From the NCBI GenBank assembly GCA_903824665.1, contig CAIJXT010000010.1, positions 1-64,000 on the forward strand: a stretch of 64,000 nucleotides of DNA, in the 5' to 3' direction. This document shows, one piece after another, positions 20,535 through 29,317 of the stretch (its first letter is position 1; each line of letters starts with the position of its first letter). A model generated the notes under the pieces. It saw only the letters and a list, made by a program, of their open reading frames with translations. It was not told where the DNA came from and searched no databases. This DNA comes from an uncultured Bacteroidota bacterium. GTDB lineage: Bacteria > Bacteroidota > Bacteroidia > Chitinophagales > Chitinophagaceae. The position numbers and the translations under genes are program-made.

Positions 20535-22316
20535 TTACTCTTTGATGTCCCAGGCCTGCATATCATCTACAATGATCTCTTTGTTTGTCTGCTGGTTCCA
20601 CACTACAAATGTGAGGTGGGTATAGGGCTGCTTTGGGAGCTTGATATCGACAAAAACAGTGCTTCGGATTCCATTTTTGATAAACCGGCCGATGCGTACA
20701 AAGTTCTCCTTTACATATGTTTCACCGTTATCTAACCGGACAGACATCGTTGGCATTTTCCAAATATTCTCCTCCCGTTCTTTGCTCAGGAACGTAGCCT
20801 GCAGCCGTACCCAACCGGGACCTTTGCTACTGTAGGGAATTTTATATGCAGGCGTGCGGCTGACAACAGAATTGAGCAGTAAAGCCTTGTTGCCCGGCTC
20901 GCCTGTTTCTACAAACTCCGGTCCGGTGCAGGTATCAAACCTATGCTCGAAAAGGAGTGTTTTGCTGACCGGTGTTCCTTCAAAAAGGTCGGCGGCATCG
21001 AGCAGTTTACGAGTATCGTCAGGGGCACTCCACCTGCCCAATACCCGCCAATAATAAGCCCGTGACATACACTCTCCATCATACAATCCGCCACCATGAT
21101 ACTGCACAAATATCCAGATATTAAGGTAGCAGAAGACAGCCGCTGCTGCCGTAAAGATCCAAATCAATGCCCTCCGTGATATTGTCCACTGAACAAGTGC
21201 GGCAAATGGCAATGATATTACGGCGTAACTCTGCACCATAGCCCTGCCGCCATACCACCAAATGTCCCATGCGGTAACACAGTAGAAACTGACCAGAAAG
21301 AACGCTATCACCGCGACCCTGTGCTTACCATTGCGGACATAGAGCAGAAAACCTGCGAGTGCCAGCAACATCATGGGGCAATAGGTGAGCCATCCGGTGC
21401 GGTAGTTGAAGCTGTAAACGTACCAATGTGGATGAAACCATGAAAACCCCTGCTCGCCATAACTGTATACAAACCAATGCCCTGAAACATATTTCCAGTA
21501 TGCAAACTGTATAAACACCACCGCCGATGCAGTCACCACCGAGACCAAAAGCAGCCGTGCATGCTGCACGAGCAACGCCCTGTAGCGAGCAAAAGCCTGA
21601 CGGGTGAACCCATCGAGCCCCCACATCAGCGGTATGAGGCAGGAAATAATCTCAGTGGGCCGGGTGAGTGTGGCCAGACCTACCAAAAAGCCAATGAGCA
21701 CTGCATACCGTACCCTAAACGTGCTGAAGAAATAATGCGTACTCAGGAGTAGTGATACATATATTGTGAACAACCACGTGTGCGACATTCCGCTGTCGAC
21801 TGCTGCATAATTCAGGTAATTGGTGCCACATGCTATTAGAAATAATGTGATTGCCACTACCCGATCGGCATAATAAAGCAACAATAATCTGCGCAGCAGC
21901 CACAAACCTAGAAGTGACACCAGGAGGCCACCAAACTGAATGGCCAACTGGTAGGGGTATGAAAATCCGTCGGCCGGATAACCCAGTGGTACTGCCAAAA
22001 CATGGGCTACCACAAAAAAGGGCAAATACATTACTGCCATGCCTGATGAATACTTCATCACATAATTTCCGTTGTCGAGGGGCATAGCCTGCTGTAACTC
22101 GGTGCCGGTGGGCGCATACTTTGCAATAATGCTGTCCTTGAACGACAGTTTCTTTACATCCTTATAAATAAATATCGCGGGCAAGTACCAATAATATCCG
22201 GAAACGTCCCAACTGATTGTGGCCTCTACACCCTGCTTGTTCCATTTGGGATAAAAGAAAAATGACGAATAGCACAGTACCAGCAGGGAAACGAAATAGG
22301 CTATTCGTGAAAGCAT
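20535..22316 (-). CDS. Integral membrane glycosyltransferase-like protein (GT-C / family 39-like)
   Basis: 593 residues with about ten hydrophobic helices between residues 5 and 420, followed by a soluble beta-rich C-terminal domain of about 150 residues. The first periplasmic loop carries the acidic motif SWDVSGYYWYLPA, resembling the catalytic Asp-containing loop of GT-C transferases that use polyprenyl-phosphate sugars, such as the ArnT/PMT families. ATG 22316 was chosen because the first helix follows it directly; TTG 22349 is in frame 11 codons upstream. It lies 95 bp upstream of the M4 protease gene on the same strand. A role in modifying exported proteins or glycans is inference. Confidence 0.65.
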   Translation of the reverse strand: MLSRIAYFVSLLVLCYSSFFFYPKWNKQGVEATISWDVSGYYWYLPAIFIYKDVKKLSFKDSIIAKYAPTGTELQQAMPLDNGNYVMKYSSGMAVMYLPFFVVAHVLAVPLGYPADGFSYPYQLAIQFGGLLVSLLGLWLLRRLLLLYYADRVVAITLFLIACGTNYLNYAAVDSGMSHTWLFTIYVSLLLSTHYFFSTFRVRYAVLIGFLVGLATLTRPTEIISCLIPLMWGLDGFTRQAFARYRALLVQHARLLLVSVVTASAVVFIQFAYWKYVSGHWFVYSYGEQGFSWFHPHWYVYSFNYRTGWLTYCPMMLLALAGFLLYVRNGKHRVAVIAFFLVSFYCVTAWDIWWYGGRAMVQSYAVISLPFAALVQWTISRRALIWIFTAAAAVFCYLNIWIFVQYHGGGLYDGECMSRAYYWRVLGRWSAPDDTRKLLDAADLFEGTPVSKTLLFEHRFDTCTGPEFVETGEPGNKALLLNSVVSRTPAYKIPYSSKGPGWVRLQATFLSKEREENIWKMPTMSVRLDNGETYVKENFVRIGRFIKNGIRSTVFVDIKLPKQPYTHLTFVVWNQQTNKEIIVDDMQAWDIKE

Positions 22317-22349
22317 AGAGCAATTTAATAAAACTTTGGTAAGGTGCAA

Positions 22350-22746
22350 TCAACCCACTACGAAACCGCATCACTTTTACACAGAACGAATACACAACCA
22401 GATCTTGCAGGAAACGACATTGCATTAACACAAATCACTCTATAACCACAAATTGCGCAGTGCGCAGGAAAATTTTCAAAAAAACTCATTTCATTGATTA
22501 TCAACAGATTGCCATTTCAAAATTGCGCACTTTTTGCGCACTTTTGTACAAATACATTTTTGCATATGAAACACACTAAACACATAATATTTATACGTAA
22601 ACATCAAAACATATTGTGCAAAAAATAGCATTTAAGTCCCGCAAAAATCGAGCCAAAGCCCAGGGAATCAGTAAAAAAAATACAGGTACCGATGACCGCT
22701 CCGATACCTGTACTGAGTGTGTACTTAAAAACGTCTGGTTTTCTGC
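22350..22746. other. Intergenic region with TGCGCA cluster and a terminator
   Basis: About 400 bp between two minus-strand genes. It holds the intrinsic terminator of the ABC permease gene (22673-22712). Four copies of the self-palindromic hexamer TGCGCA lie at 22454, 22461, 22524 and 22535, upstream of the glycosyltransferase gene. The rest is AT-rich without a convincing ORF. Confidence 0.5.
22673..22712 (-). terminator. Intrinsic terminator of the ABC permease/peptidase gene
   Basis: On the minus strand an 11-bp stem with one G-U pair (22702-22712 with 22681-22691) is followed directly by eight U residues (22673-22680). It lies 35 bp after the stop codon of the upstream gene. Confidence 0.9.
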
Positions 22747-25700
22747 CTACCCTCTATTCACCTTTACTGACGACTTCCTAGCTTCTTTGGGTTCGCTGGC
22801 GTCTTTCTCCAGTTTCACTTCGTTGTCATCAGGCTTCTTGTCTATCAGCAGCAAGCGAGGATCTACAACTACTTTGTAGACTTTTGCGTCTACAGGTATT
22901 GACAATTTATTAATACCCGGTTTTAGTTTGTAACGATCATTCTTTGCCATTGTCTTGCGGTCGCTATAAATACCGATCTCTACATAATTGTTGCCGGGTG
23001 CCTGCGTTTCTTTGCCGGTACTGTCGGCGTAATATTTAACTGATTCAACCGTTATATCGACAAAATTACCTGCCGGGGTCTTGCGTAGCTTTGCATCTGC
23101 GAGCTTGTTGTCGTAAATGGTGATCTTCTCGAATGCGTCAGTGATAAAATACTGCAATGAATCTGGTGCAGACTGGCGGATGGAGGCCACCAGTTCTAAG
23201 GTTGTAGGGTATGGCGGACCTTGAAAAGCATATTTGTCGATAAACCGTTTCACCGCGTGATTCATGCTGTCTTCGCCCAGGTATTTGTTGAGTGCATGCA
23301 TCTGCACACCACCTTTCTGGTAGAGGATGTACCCCTGACCCGCATCGGCATAAGCCCATGGTTTTTCCTTTTCTGTTTCAGACGAGCGTGAATTGAGGTA
23401 ATTATCTATCTCTATGCGAAGAAATTTGCGCAGGCGTTCTTCGCCGTACTCCCGCTCGAGCACCATAATAGAACCATATTGTGCCAAAGACTCGGAAAGC
23501 AGATTTGAACCCTCGACATCGGCACCGATAACCTGATGGGCAAACCACTGATGTGCCACTTCGTGTGCTGTGATATAGAACGGATAGTCTACCCTTTCTT
23601 TGGCAGAGTCGTCGATATCTGCTATGAAACCTATCCCCTCTGAAAAAGGAATCGTATTTGGGAAAGACTGCGCGAAGGAAGCATAACGTGGAAACTCGAG
23701 TATACGCACTTGCCTGTGCTGATAGGGCGAGAAGACAGTGGTATAATAATCGAGTGATTTTTTGATGCCATGCAACATCCTGTTGATATTGTACTCGTGC
23801 CCCTCCTGATAATATACTTCCAGATTTACATCCTTCCATTTGTCTTTCCTGATCTTGTAACGAGCCGACAGGAAAGAATAAAAATTGAGAATCTTGCTGT
23901 CCATTTTGTAATGAAAATATCTACGTCCTTTGTCGGTCCATTCGCGTTGCAAATATCCCGGAGCAATGGCGATCTGGTCGGGTACGGTACTTAGAGTAGC
24001 TTCAAGCGTGATAAAATCGGCATCGTGTACAAACAGATTGCGCTGGCGGGAAGCAGAGTCACCAATGCTGTTGCCGGTAGGCCGATAACCCAGACCGTGT
24101 TTCTTCCGATCGCTGTTGTCTGACAATTCAAAAGACGGATTGTACCCGATAGAAGGGAGGAACGTCTGGTTGTTGACAAAAGTACCATTGTACAAAGGCG
24201 TACTGAGTCCTGAGAAGTTATGCTCAAAACCTTTGCTGACAAGGTCTACATTGAATGCAAGTGTAACTGTATCACCGGGCTGAAGTGGCTGTGCCAACCT
24301 GAAAATGCGATAAGCAACAGAAGTATCTGTATAGACGAGCGATGCCGGATGGGAAAGCGCAACGGAATTCACCTTGACGCTTCGCAGAATGACCACGTGT
24401 ATGGAGTCTATGGGTAGTGCAGTCTTGTTTTGCAGTATGTACGTACCAGCAGAATGCAATCCACGCTCAGCAGGGAATAAGTCTAGGTTGAGTTTAACGT
24501 CGGTTATCTTGGGTTGGGGTGTTGCCTTGTACCGTATGTATTTTTTCTCAAAATCGGCCTGCTCCTTTTGCTGTTTGAAATCGGTGGAGAAGGTATTGAG
24601 CACATTGGTGTTGTAATAAATAAACCCACCGCAACCAATGAATACGACAAAAGATGCAGCTACCACCATCCAGGATTTTCTGTTTACTTTCATCAGGGCG
24701 TCCGACAGGCGCAGCTTCAGGCTCTTTTCGGTGCCGCGCGCCCATAGCAAGCTGGACAGCGCTGCGAGTGCCAGCCCAAACGCGCCCCAATACACTTTGA
24801 ACACAAAATAAGGCCATGCTGCATGGCCGAAGCCATTCATGTCGGAATACAGCACGGACGGATTGGAAGAAAATACAAGCAAATTGTGCTTGACAACGAT
24901 AGGAGCAAAAACAAGGTTCCAGAAATAGAACAGGGAAACGATGAAGTAGCCTACGAATTTGTTGCTTACAAGTGTTTGTACAAAAATGGACATGATAGCG
25001 AGCAGGAACAGGTCTGCAAGACCGAAGCCATAGAGGTATTGCAGGTACAGACCAATTTCGAGATGGGTATACCCCTTGAACAGCTGCACGATAATACCGC
25101 ACACCATAACAATAGTAAGCAGTATGACCTGCATAAATATAAGCCCTGACAATTTGCTGATGTAAAAAACCCAATTGGGCACCGGAAGCGCATCTACGAT
25201 ATTGCTCATTCTGAATTCGCGTGCACGCCAAACCAACTCGCCACCAAACATGATCGTAAGGATAACGATAAACAGGTTGAATGTTCCGCTAAACTCTTCG
25301 ATGACCTTGTATGTGACCGGGAATATGGTGGTTTCATAGATCTCGCCCAGGCTGGATGCCGACAGAAACAAAAACAACATACCAAACAGCAGAATGATGC
25401 GCATGTAGACATTTCGCATCAATGTCACGCACTCGTTGACCGATAAACCCCAGAGGGCACGCAGCATGGCACGATTAGAATAATCTGGGTGAACAGCTGG
25501 TAAAGAGTCGCGACGGAAAAATGCCGGCACAAAGGATATCTTGCCACTATCGGCGAATTTAGGTTTGCGGAAAGAAATACGGCGTGGACTGGACGAGAAC
25601 GAGAAATAGGAATACCCGATGCCCCAGATACCAGCTGATATGGCCATCCACAGCAAGCGATTGTACAGAAAAAGCCCCTCCATAGGGATGTTGAGATGGT

Positions 25701-26412
25701 TCTTGTCGTAGGTGGTCCAATACCGGGTGATAGCCCGCTTGGCGAAGTTGCCCATAGGATCGGCAAGTGCAGCAATGGTACGGAAGTCGATGGTACGAAA
25801 TACAGAATTGGCAACCCCGGTAGCTACAAAAAACACGATCAATGAAAGCCAGATAACGAATATATCGCGCGAGATGAGGCTGACCGCAAAAAAGATAGAA
25901 CCACAAATAATTGCATTGGGAATGATAGTTTGCCAAAAAGTGTGAATGTAAGGGAGCAACATAAAGGCACCGATGCGTTCCTGATTGACCATAGGCATGG
26001 CATAGCCCAGGATAAGGCCGAAAGCTGGACCGCTGAGTATGAGTACTGTGACCAGCATAGACGCCGCAAATCTGCCGGACAGATAGTCGAACCGGGAAAT
26101 GGGCGTGGTGAAGATCATGGAATAGGTATTGAACCGGAAGTCCTTGAGCACGGCGCTGCCTACAATTGCCACAAGAATTATGAGCCCGATGTAGTTATTG
26201 ATCTGTCCGAAGAAAGCATCGATAACAAGCGGTGAGTTGGCATAAATCTTCTCGCCGCCAAAGCTGAACTTTGCCTCTGGCCAAACGCCACCTGCCAGCA
26301 AAGCCAGAAAAAACGAGACGGTTGCCAGAACCAGGAAATAAATATAGGTAGATGGGGCACGCAATAATCGCCTCACCTCGAATGAAAAAACTGAACCAAA
26401 CATTATTTTCAA
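22747..26412 (-). CDS. ABC-2-type permease fused to M1-family peptidase domain
   Basis: 1221 residues. The N-terminal half has two ABC-2-like membrane modules, each with about six helices (about residues 1-270 and 330-615). The C-terminal half (about 640-1160) is a periplasmic M1 aminopeptidase-like domain with HEVAH (H950, E951, H954) and a downstream glutamate in LLSES (E974). This fusion recurs in Bacteroidota and is annotated there as an ABC transporter permease/M1 aminopeptidase. The canonical GAMEN substrate motif is not seen; a segment reading NTIPFSEGIGFIA occupies that place. The ATPase gene lies 80 bp upstream and an intrinsic terminator follows. The transported substrate is unknown; export coupled to peptide processing is inference. 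Confidence 0.88.
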   Translation of the reverse strand: MKIMFGSVFSFEVRRLLRAPSTYIYFLVLATVSFFLALLAGGVWPEAKFSFGGEKIYANSPLVIDAFFGQINNYIGLIILVAIVGSAVLKDFRFNTYSMIFTTPISRFDYLSGRFAASMLVTVLILSGPAFGLILGYAMPMVNQERIGAFMLLPYIHTFWQTIIPNAIICGSIFFAVSLISRDIFVIWLSLIVFFVATGVANSVFRTIDFRTIAALADPMGNFAKRAITRYWTTYDKNHLNIPMEGLFLYNRLLWMAISAGIWGIGYSYFSFSSSPRRISFRKPKFADSGKISFVPAFFRRDSLPAVHPDYSNRAMLRALWGLSVNECVTLMRNVYMRIILLFGMLFLFLSASSLGEIYETTIFPVTYKVIEEFSGTFNLFIVILTIMFGGELVWRAREFRMSNIVDALPVPNWVFYISKLSGLIFMQVILLTIVMVCGIIVQLFKGYTHLEIGLYLQYLYGFGLADLFLLAIMSIFVQTLVSNKFVGYFIVSLFYFWNLVFAPIVVKHNLLVFSSNPSVLYSDMNGFGHAAWPYFVFKVYWGAFGLALAALSSLLWARGTEKSLKLRLSDALMKVNRKSWMVVAASFVVFIGCGGFIYYNTNVLNTFSTDFKQQKEQADFEKKYIRYKATPQPKITDVKLNLDLFPAERGLHSAGTYILQNKTALPIDSIHVVILRSVKVNSVALSHPASLVYTDTSVAYRIFRLAQPLQPGDTVTLAFNVDLVSKGFEHNFSGLSTPLYNGTFVNNQTFLPSIGYNPSFELSDNSDRKKHGLGYRPTGNSIGDSASRQRNLFVHDADFITLEATLSTVPDQIAIAPGYLQREWTDKGRRYFHYKMDSKILNFYSFLSARYKIRKDKWKDVNLEVYYQEGHEYNINRMLHGIKKSLDYYTTVFSPYQHRQVRILEFPRYASFAQSFPNTIPFSEGIGFIADIDDSAKERVDYPFYITAHEVAHQWFAHQVIGADVEGSNLLSESLAQYGSIMVLEREYGEERLRKFLRIEIDNYLNSRSSETEKEKPWAYADAGQGYILYQKGGVQMHALNKYLGEDSMNHAVKRFIDKYAFQGPPYPTTLELVASIRQSAPDSLQYFITDAFEKITIYDNKLADAKLRKTPAGNFVDITVESVKYYADSTGKETQAPGNNYVEIGIYSDRKTMAKNDRYKLKPGINKLSIPVDAKVYKVVVDPRLLLIDKKPDDNEVKLEKDASEPKEARKSSVKVNRG

Positions 26413-26492
26413 TTTTAGAAGTTCTCAAAAAAACAATTTCTGAACCGTACCTGAACAAAGTGGTGCACTATTCAGGGAAGGCATCAACAGAA

Positions 26493-27353
26493 TCAGGCGA
26501 TATTGGCAAAGTAGATATCCTCGAGTGTTGCCTGCTCCATCGCAAAACCATTGCCGGGGTCTGTTTCACTGAAAATATGAATGATCATCTTGCCTCCTGA
26601 CAGTTTGGACAATACCAGCTTATAGTCTGTCTGGTAGCGGGCAACCTCATCTTTTGCCACACGCTTACTCCAAATTTTGTTTTGGAATGTGGCAAGGAGT
26701 CCTTCGGGGTTGCCGCGCTGCACTACCCTGCCCCCTGCTATTATGGCCATGTCGTTGCAGAGCTCGTTTACATCGTCGACAATGTGCGTAGAAAGAATGA
26801 CTACTATGTTTTCTCCGATCTCGCTCAGTAAATTGTTGAAGCGCAGGCGTTCTGCAGGGTCAAGACCAGCGGTGGGCTCATCTACTATGATGAGCTGGGG
26901 ATTGCCAATCAGTGCCTGTGCTATGCCAAAGCGCTGCTTCATACCACCAGAGTAGCCGCCAAGGTACTTGGTGCGATGATTGTACAGATTTACCTGTTCC
27001 AGTAGTGCTTTTACCAGTTCCTTGCGCTCGCTATCGTTTGAAATGCCTTTGAGGCGGGCAATGTAGTGCAGCATTTCCTCGGCTGACACCTTGGGGTACA
27101 CACCAAATTCCTGAGGCAGGTATCCCAGCGTTTTGCGCAGCTCCTGTTTTTGGGTCATTACATCTATACCATTAAATGTGATGGTGCCGCTGTCTGCGTC
27201 CTGCAATGTGGCTATGGTGCGCATGAGGGAAGACTTACCGGCACCGTTAGGACCTAACAGCCCGAACATACCATTTGAAATATCGAGTGATACGTCTTTG
27301 AGTGCCTGAACACCATTGGGATAGGTCTTGGAAAGATTAGATATCTGTAACAT
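26493..27353 (-). CDS. ABC transporter ATP-binding protein
   Basis: The ATPase partner of the downstream permease/peptidase fusion. ATG 27353 was chosen because the ABC fold starts at once (MLQISNLSKTYPNG). The longer frame to 27392 adds 13 residues without family character. Walker A is GPNGAGKS (34-41), the Q-loop LGYLPQEFG is near 77-84, the signature YSGGMKQR is at 134-141, Walker B LIIVDEP at 154-160 followed by the D-loop, and the H-loop lies in LSTHIVDD. At 286 residues it is typical of ABC-2 exporter ATPases. It forms a two-gene operon with the permease. Confidence 0.93.
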   Translation of the reverse strand: MLQISNLSKTYPNGVQALKDVSLDISNGMFGLLGPNGAGKSSLMRTIATLQDADSGTITFNGIDVMTQKQELRKTLGYLPQEFGVYPKVSAEEMLHYIARLKGISNDSERKELVKALLEQVNLYNHRTKYLGGYSGGMKQRFGIAQALIGNPQLIIVDEPTAGLDPAERLRFNNLLSEIGENIVVILSTHIVDDVNELCNDMAIIAGGRVVQRGNPEGLLATFQNKIWSKRVAKDEVARYQTDYKLVLSKLSGGKMIIHIFSETDPGNGFAMEQATLEDIYFANIA

Positions 27354-27582
27354 TATGCCTGATTGTGTGGTTTGAAGTATGTATATCGTCAAAATAAGGA
27401 TTTTGTTACAGGTTTTTTCAGAAAAATATCAGACCTGCACCAAATTGCCCCTTTTTCTAACGTAGGCGATGGTCAACTGCGAATAAGATAACGCATGAAT
27501 ACTGAAACATGCAGGGAGAAAAAATCTGGAATGAGGTAATAACGGTATATAGATACCAAAAACTGTTGTCAGTAAATGACTA

Positions 27583-27590
27583 TATCTTTG
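27583..27590 (+). promoter_or_regulatory. -7 promoter box TATCTTTG for the MFS gene
   Basis: Exact TAnnTTTG match ending 5 bp before GTG 27596. It implies a leaderless or nearly leaderless mRNA and supports the GTG over the ATG at 27509. Confidence 0.55.
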
Positions 27591-27595
27591 CGCCC

Positions 27596-28816
27596 GTGAA
27601 AAGCATTATAAACCTGTACAAGAACGCCTACAGCGGTCTGTCGCTGGCAGCCTGGTGGCTGTCGCTGGTAATGCTTATTAACCGGTGCGGCACCATGGTA
27701 GTGCCATTTATGACCCTGTACCTTACTGAGACCAAACACTACACAATTGGAAAAGCCAGCATGGTAATGGCAGTGTTTGGCGCCGGGGCGGTATGCGGTG
27801 GTATACTGGGTGGCAAGCTGAGCGACAAATTCGGATTTTACAATATACAGCTTTCGGCACTGGTAGCAGGCGGAGTCATGTTTATCATACTGGGCCAGAT
27901 ATCTGAGTTTCCGGCAATATGCGCCTGCACCTTTGTGCTGGCAGTGCTGAATGAAACATTCAGGCCTGCCAATGCATCTGCAATAGCGCATTACAGCAAC
28001 GATGATAACCGTACACGCTGCTACTCGCTCAACAGATTGTCTATCAATCTGGGCTGGGCGGCGGGTGGTGCGTTGGGTGGCTTTATTGCATCCCACAACT
28101 ACCATTTGCTGTTCTGGATAGACGGACTTACTAACATAGGAGCAGCAATATTGCTGCGCACTGTGCTGGCCCCATCCAGAAACAGTGCTACACCATCTAA
28201 AAAGGACATACCCGTAAAAGAGGCTTCGAGATCGGCATACAGCGACAAACCCTACATGGTATTTGTGGTACTGACGATATTGTTTGCTATGTGTTTTTTT
28301 CAGCTCTTCTCCACAATGCCAGTATTTTTCAAGCAAGTGCTGCAACTGACACCGTTCTACATAGGATGCGTTATGGCATTCAACGGTATTCTGATTGCGC
28401 TTTTTGAAATGCCGGTGGTATTCACACTGGAGCAGCGAGGGAACTATATGGCGCATATAGTGAACGGCACACTGCTGTGCGCACTGTCGTTTGCAGTATT
28501 CAGTATACTGCCCGGGGCGCTGGGCCTGGCTGTGTTTTCAACCATTATCGTAACGGCAGGAGAGATGCTCTCCATGCCATTTATGAATACCTTCTGGACC
28601 AGCCGTACCAATGCCCACAACAGGGGGCAATATGCAGGATTGTACACAGCTGCGTGGTCTATTGCGCAGATCATTGGGCCTTATACCGGGGGACAAATAG
28701 CCCAGCATTTTGGGTACTATACGCTGTGGTGGGCTGTGGGCGGCACAGGAGTGGTATGTGCAGCAGGCTTCAAATGGCTAAATATGAAAACCAGACCCAA
28801 ACAAGTGGTTGCATAG
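27596..28816 (+). CDS. Major facilitator superfamily transporter
   Basis: A 12-helix inner-membrane transporter of about 407 residues, probably drug/H+ antiporter-like (DHA1) with unknown substrate. The loop between helices 2 and 3 holds the MFS motif GGKLSDKFGFY. The start is placed at GTG 27596 because family members begin just before the LYKNAYSGLS stretch and a -7 box lies directly upstream. The frame is open further upstream to ATG 27509. No regulator or accessory gene adjoins it, and it is divergent from the ABC operon. Confidence 0.85.
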   Translation: MKSIINLYKNAYSGLSLAAWWLSLVMLINRCGTMVVPFMTLYLTETKHYTIGKASMVMAVFGAGAVCGGILGGKLSDKFGFYNIQLSALVAGGVMFIILGQISEFPAICACTFVLAVLNETFRPANASAIAHYSNDDNRTRCYSLNRLSINLGWAAGGALGGFIASHNYHLLFWIDGLTNIGAAILLRTVLAPSRNSATPSKKDIPVKEASRSAYSDKPYMVFVVLTILFAMCFFQLFSTMPVFFKQVLQLTPFYIGCVMAFNGILIALFEMPVVFTLEQRGNYMAHIVNGTLLCALSFAVFSILPGALGLAVFSTIIVTAGEMLSMPFMNTFWTSRTNAHNRGQYAGLYTAAWSIAQIIGPYTGGQIAQHFGYYTLWWAVGGTGVVCAAGFKWLNMKTRPKQVVA

Positions 28817-28909
28817 TATTGATAGTAAAAAATGGGTGGGACCTATAGGCTTGGCACCTCCTATTGCTGACGACTGTTGTGTATAAACTTATGGACTGAA
28901 AATTACTAG

Positions 28910-28917
28910 TATCTTTG
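28910..28917 (+). promoter_or_regulatory. -7 promoter box TATCTTTG
   Basis: Exact TAnnTTTG match 19 bp before ATG 28937, giving a leader of roughly 13 nt for the small membrane protein and possibly for the FAD dehydrogenase behind it. Confidence 0.55.
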
Positions 28918-28936
28918 GCACTTACAGAAGTTAAAA

Positions 28937-29299
28937 ATGAGTCAATCGTTATATAAAAAACTACTTACTGCAGCTTACGGCTTCTATATTGTGCTGTCTG
29001 CAGCATGGCTGATCACCAGTTTTGCAGTGGGCGGGTATTTTAACTATATATCCCTGATCACATTGGGTATTTTCAGTGCTCAGGCCTACTACCGGCACAG
29101 GATTGCCAACCTAGCACTTGGCATCATATTGCTTCCTGCATCCATTCTCGGGGCACTGTTTTTTTTGTCATGGGGTGGCAAATCAGGGTTTGATAGTTTT
29201 ATCTATGTGATGCTTTCGCTTTCCGTTGTGAGTCTTATACTCTCCATTTTTCTTGTATTCAGCTACCTCAGGCTTAGTTTTAATACTGAGTCGAAATAA
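28937..29299 (+). CDS. Small four-helix membrane protein of unknown function
   Basis: 120 residues with four predicted transmembrane helices filling most of the chain (about 12-30, 35-52, 57-78 and 88-110) and a short basic N-terminus. No family recognised. It has its own -7 box and lies 18 bp upstream of the FAD-dependent dehydrogenase gene, so the two are probably cotranscribed. Confidence 0.7.
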   Translation: MSQSLYKKLLTAAYGFYIVLSAAWLITSFAVGGYFNYISLITLGIFSAQAYYRHRIANLALGIILLPASILGALFFLSWGGKSGFDSFIYVMLSLSVVSLILSIFLVFSYLRLSFNTESK

Positions 29300-29317
29300 T
29301 AGTACTGCAGCCTCAGG

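Noticed and set aside
27569-28456. Long minus-strand frame opposite the MFS transporter gene (295 codons)
   Set aside because: Antisense shadow: cysteine-, tyrosine- and histidine-rich translation without any family motif, fully covered by a well-supported gene.
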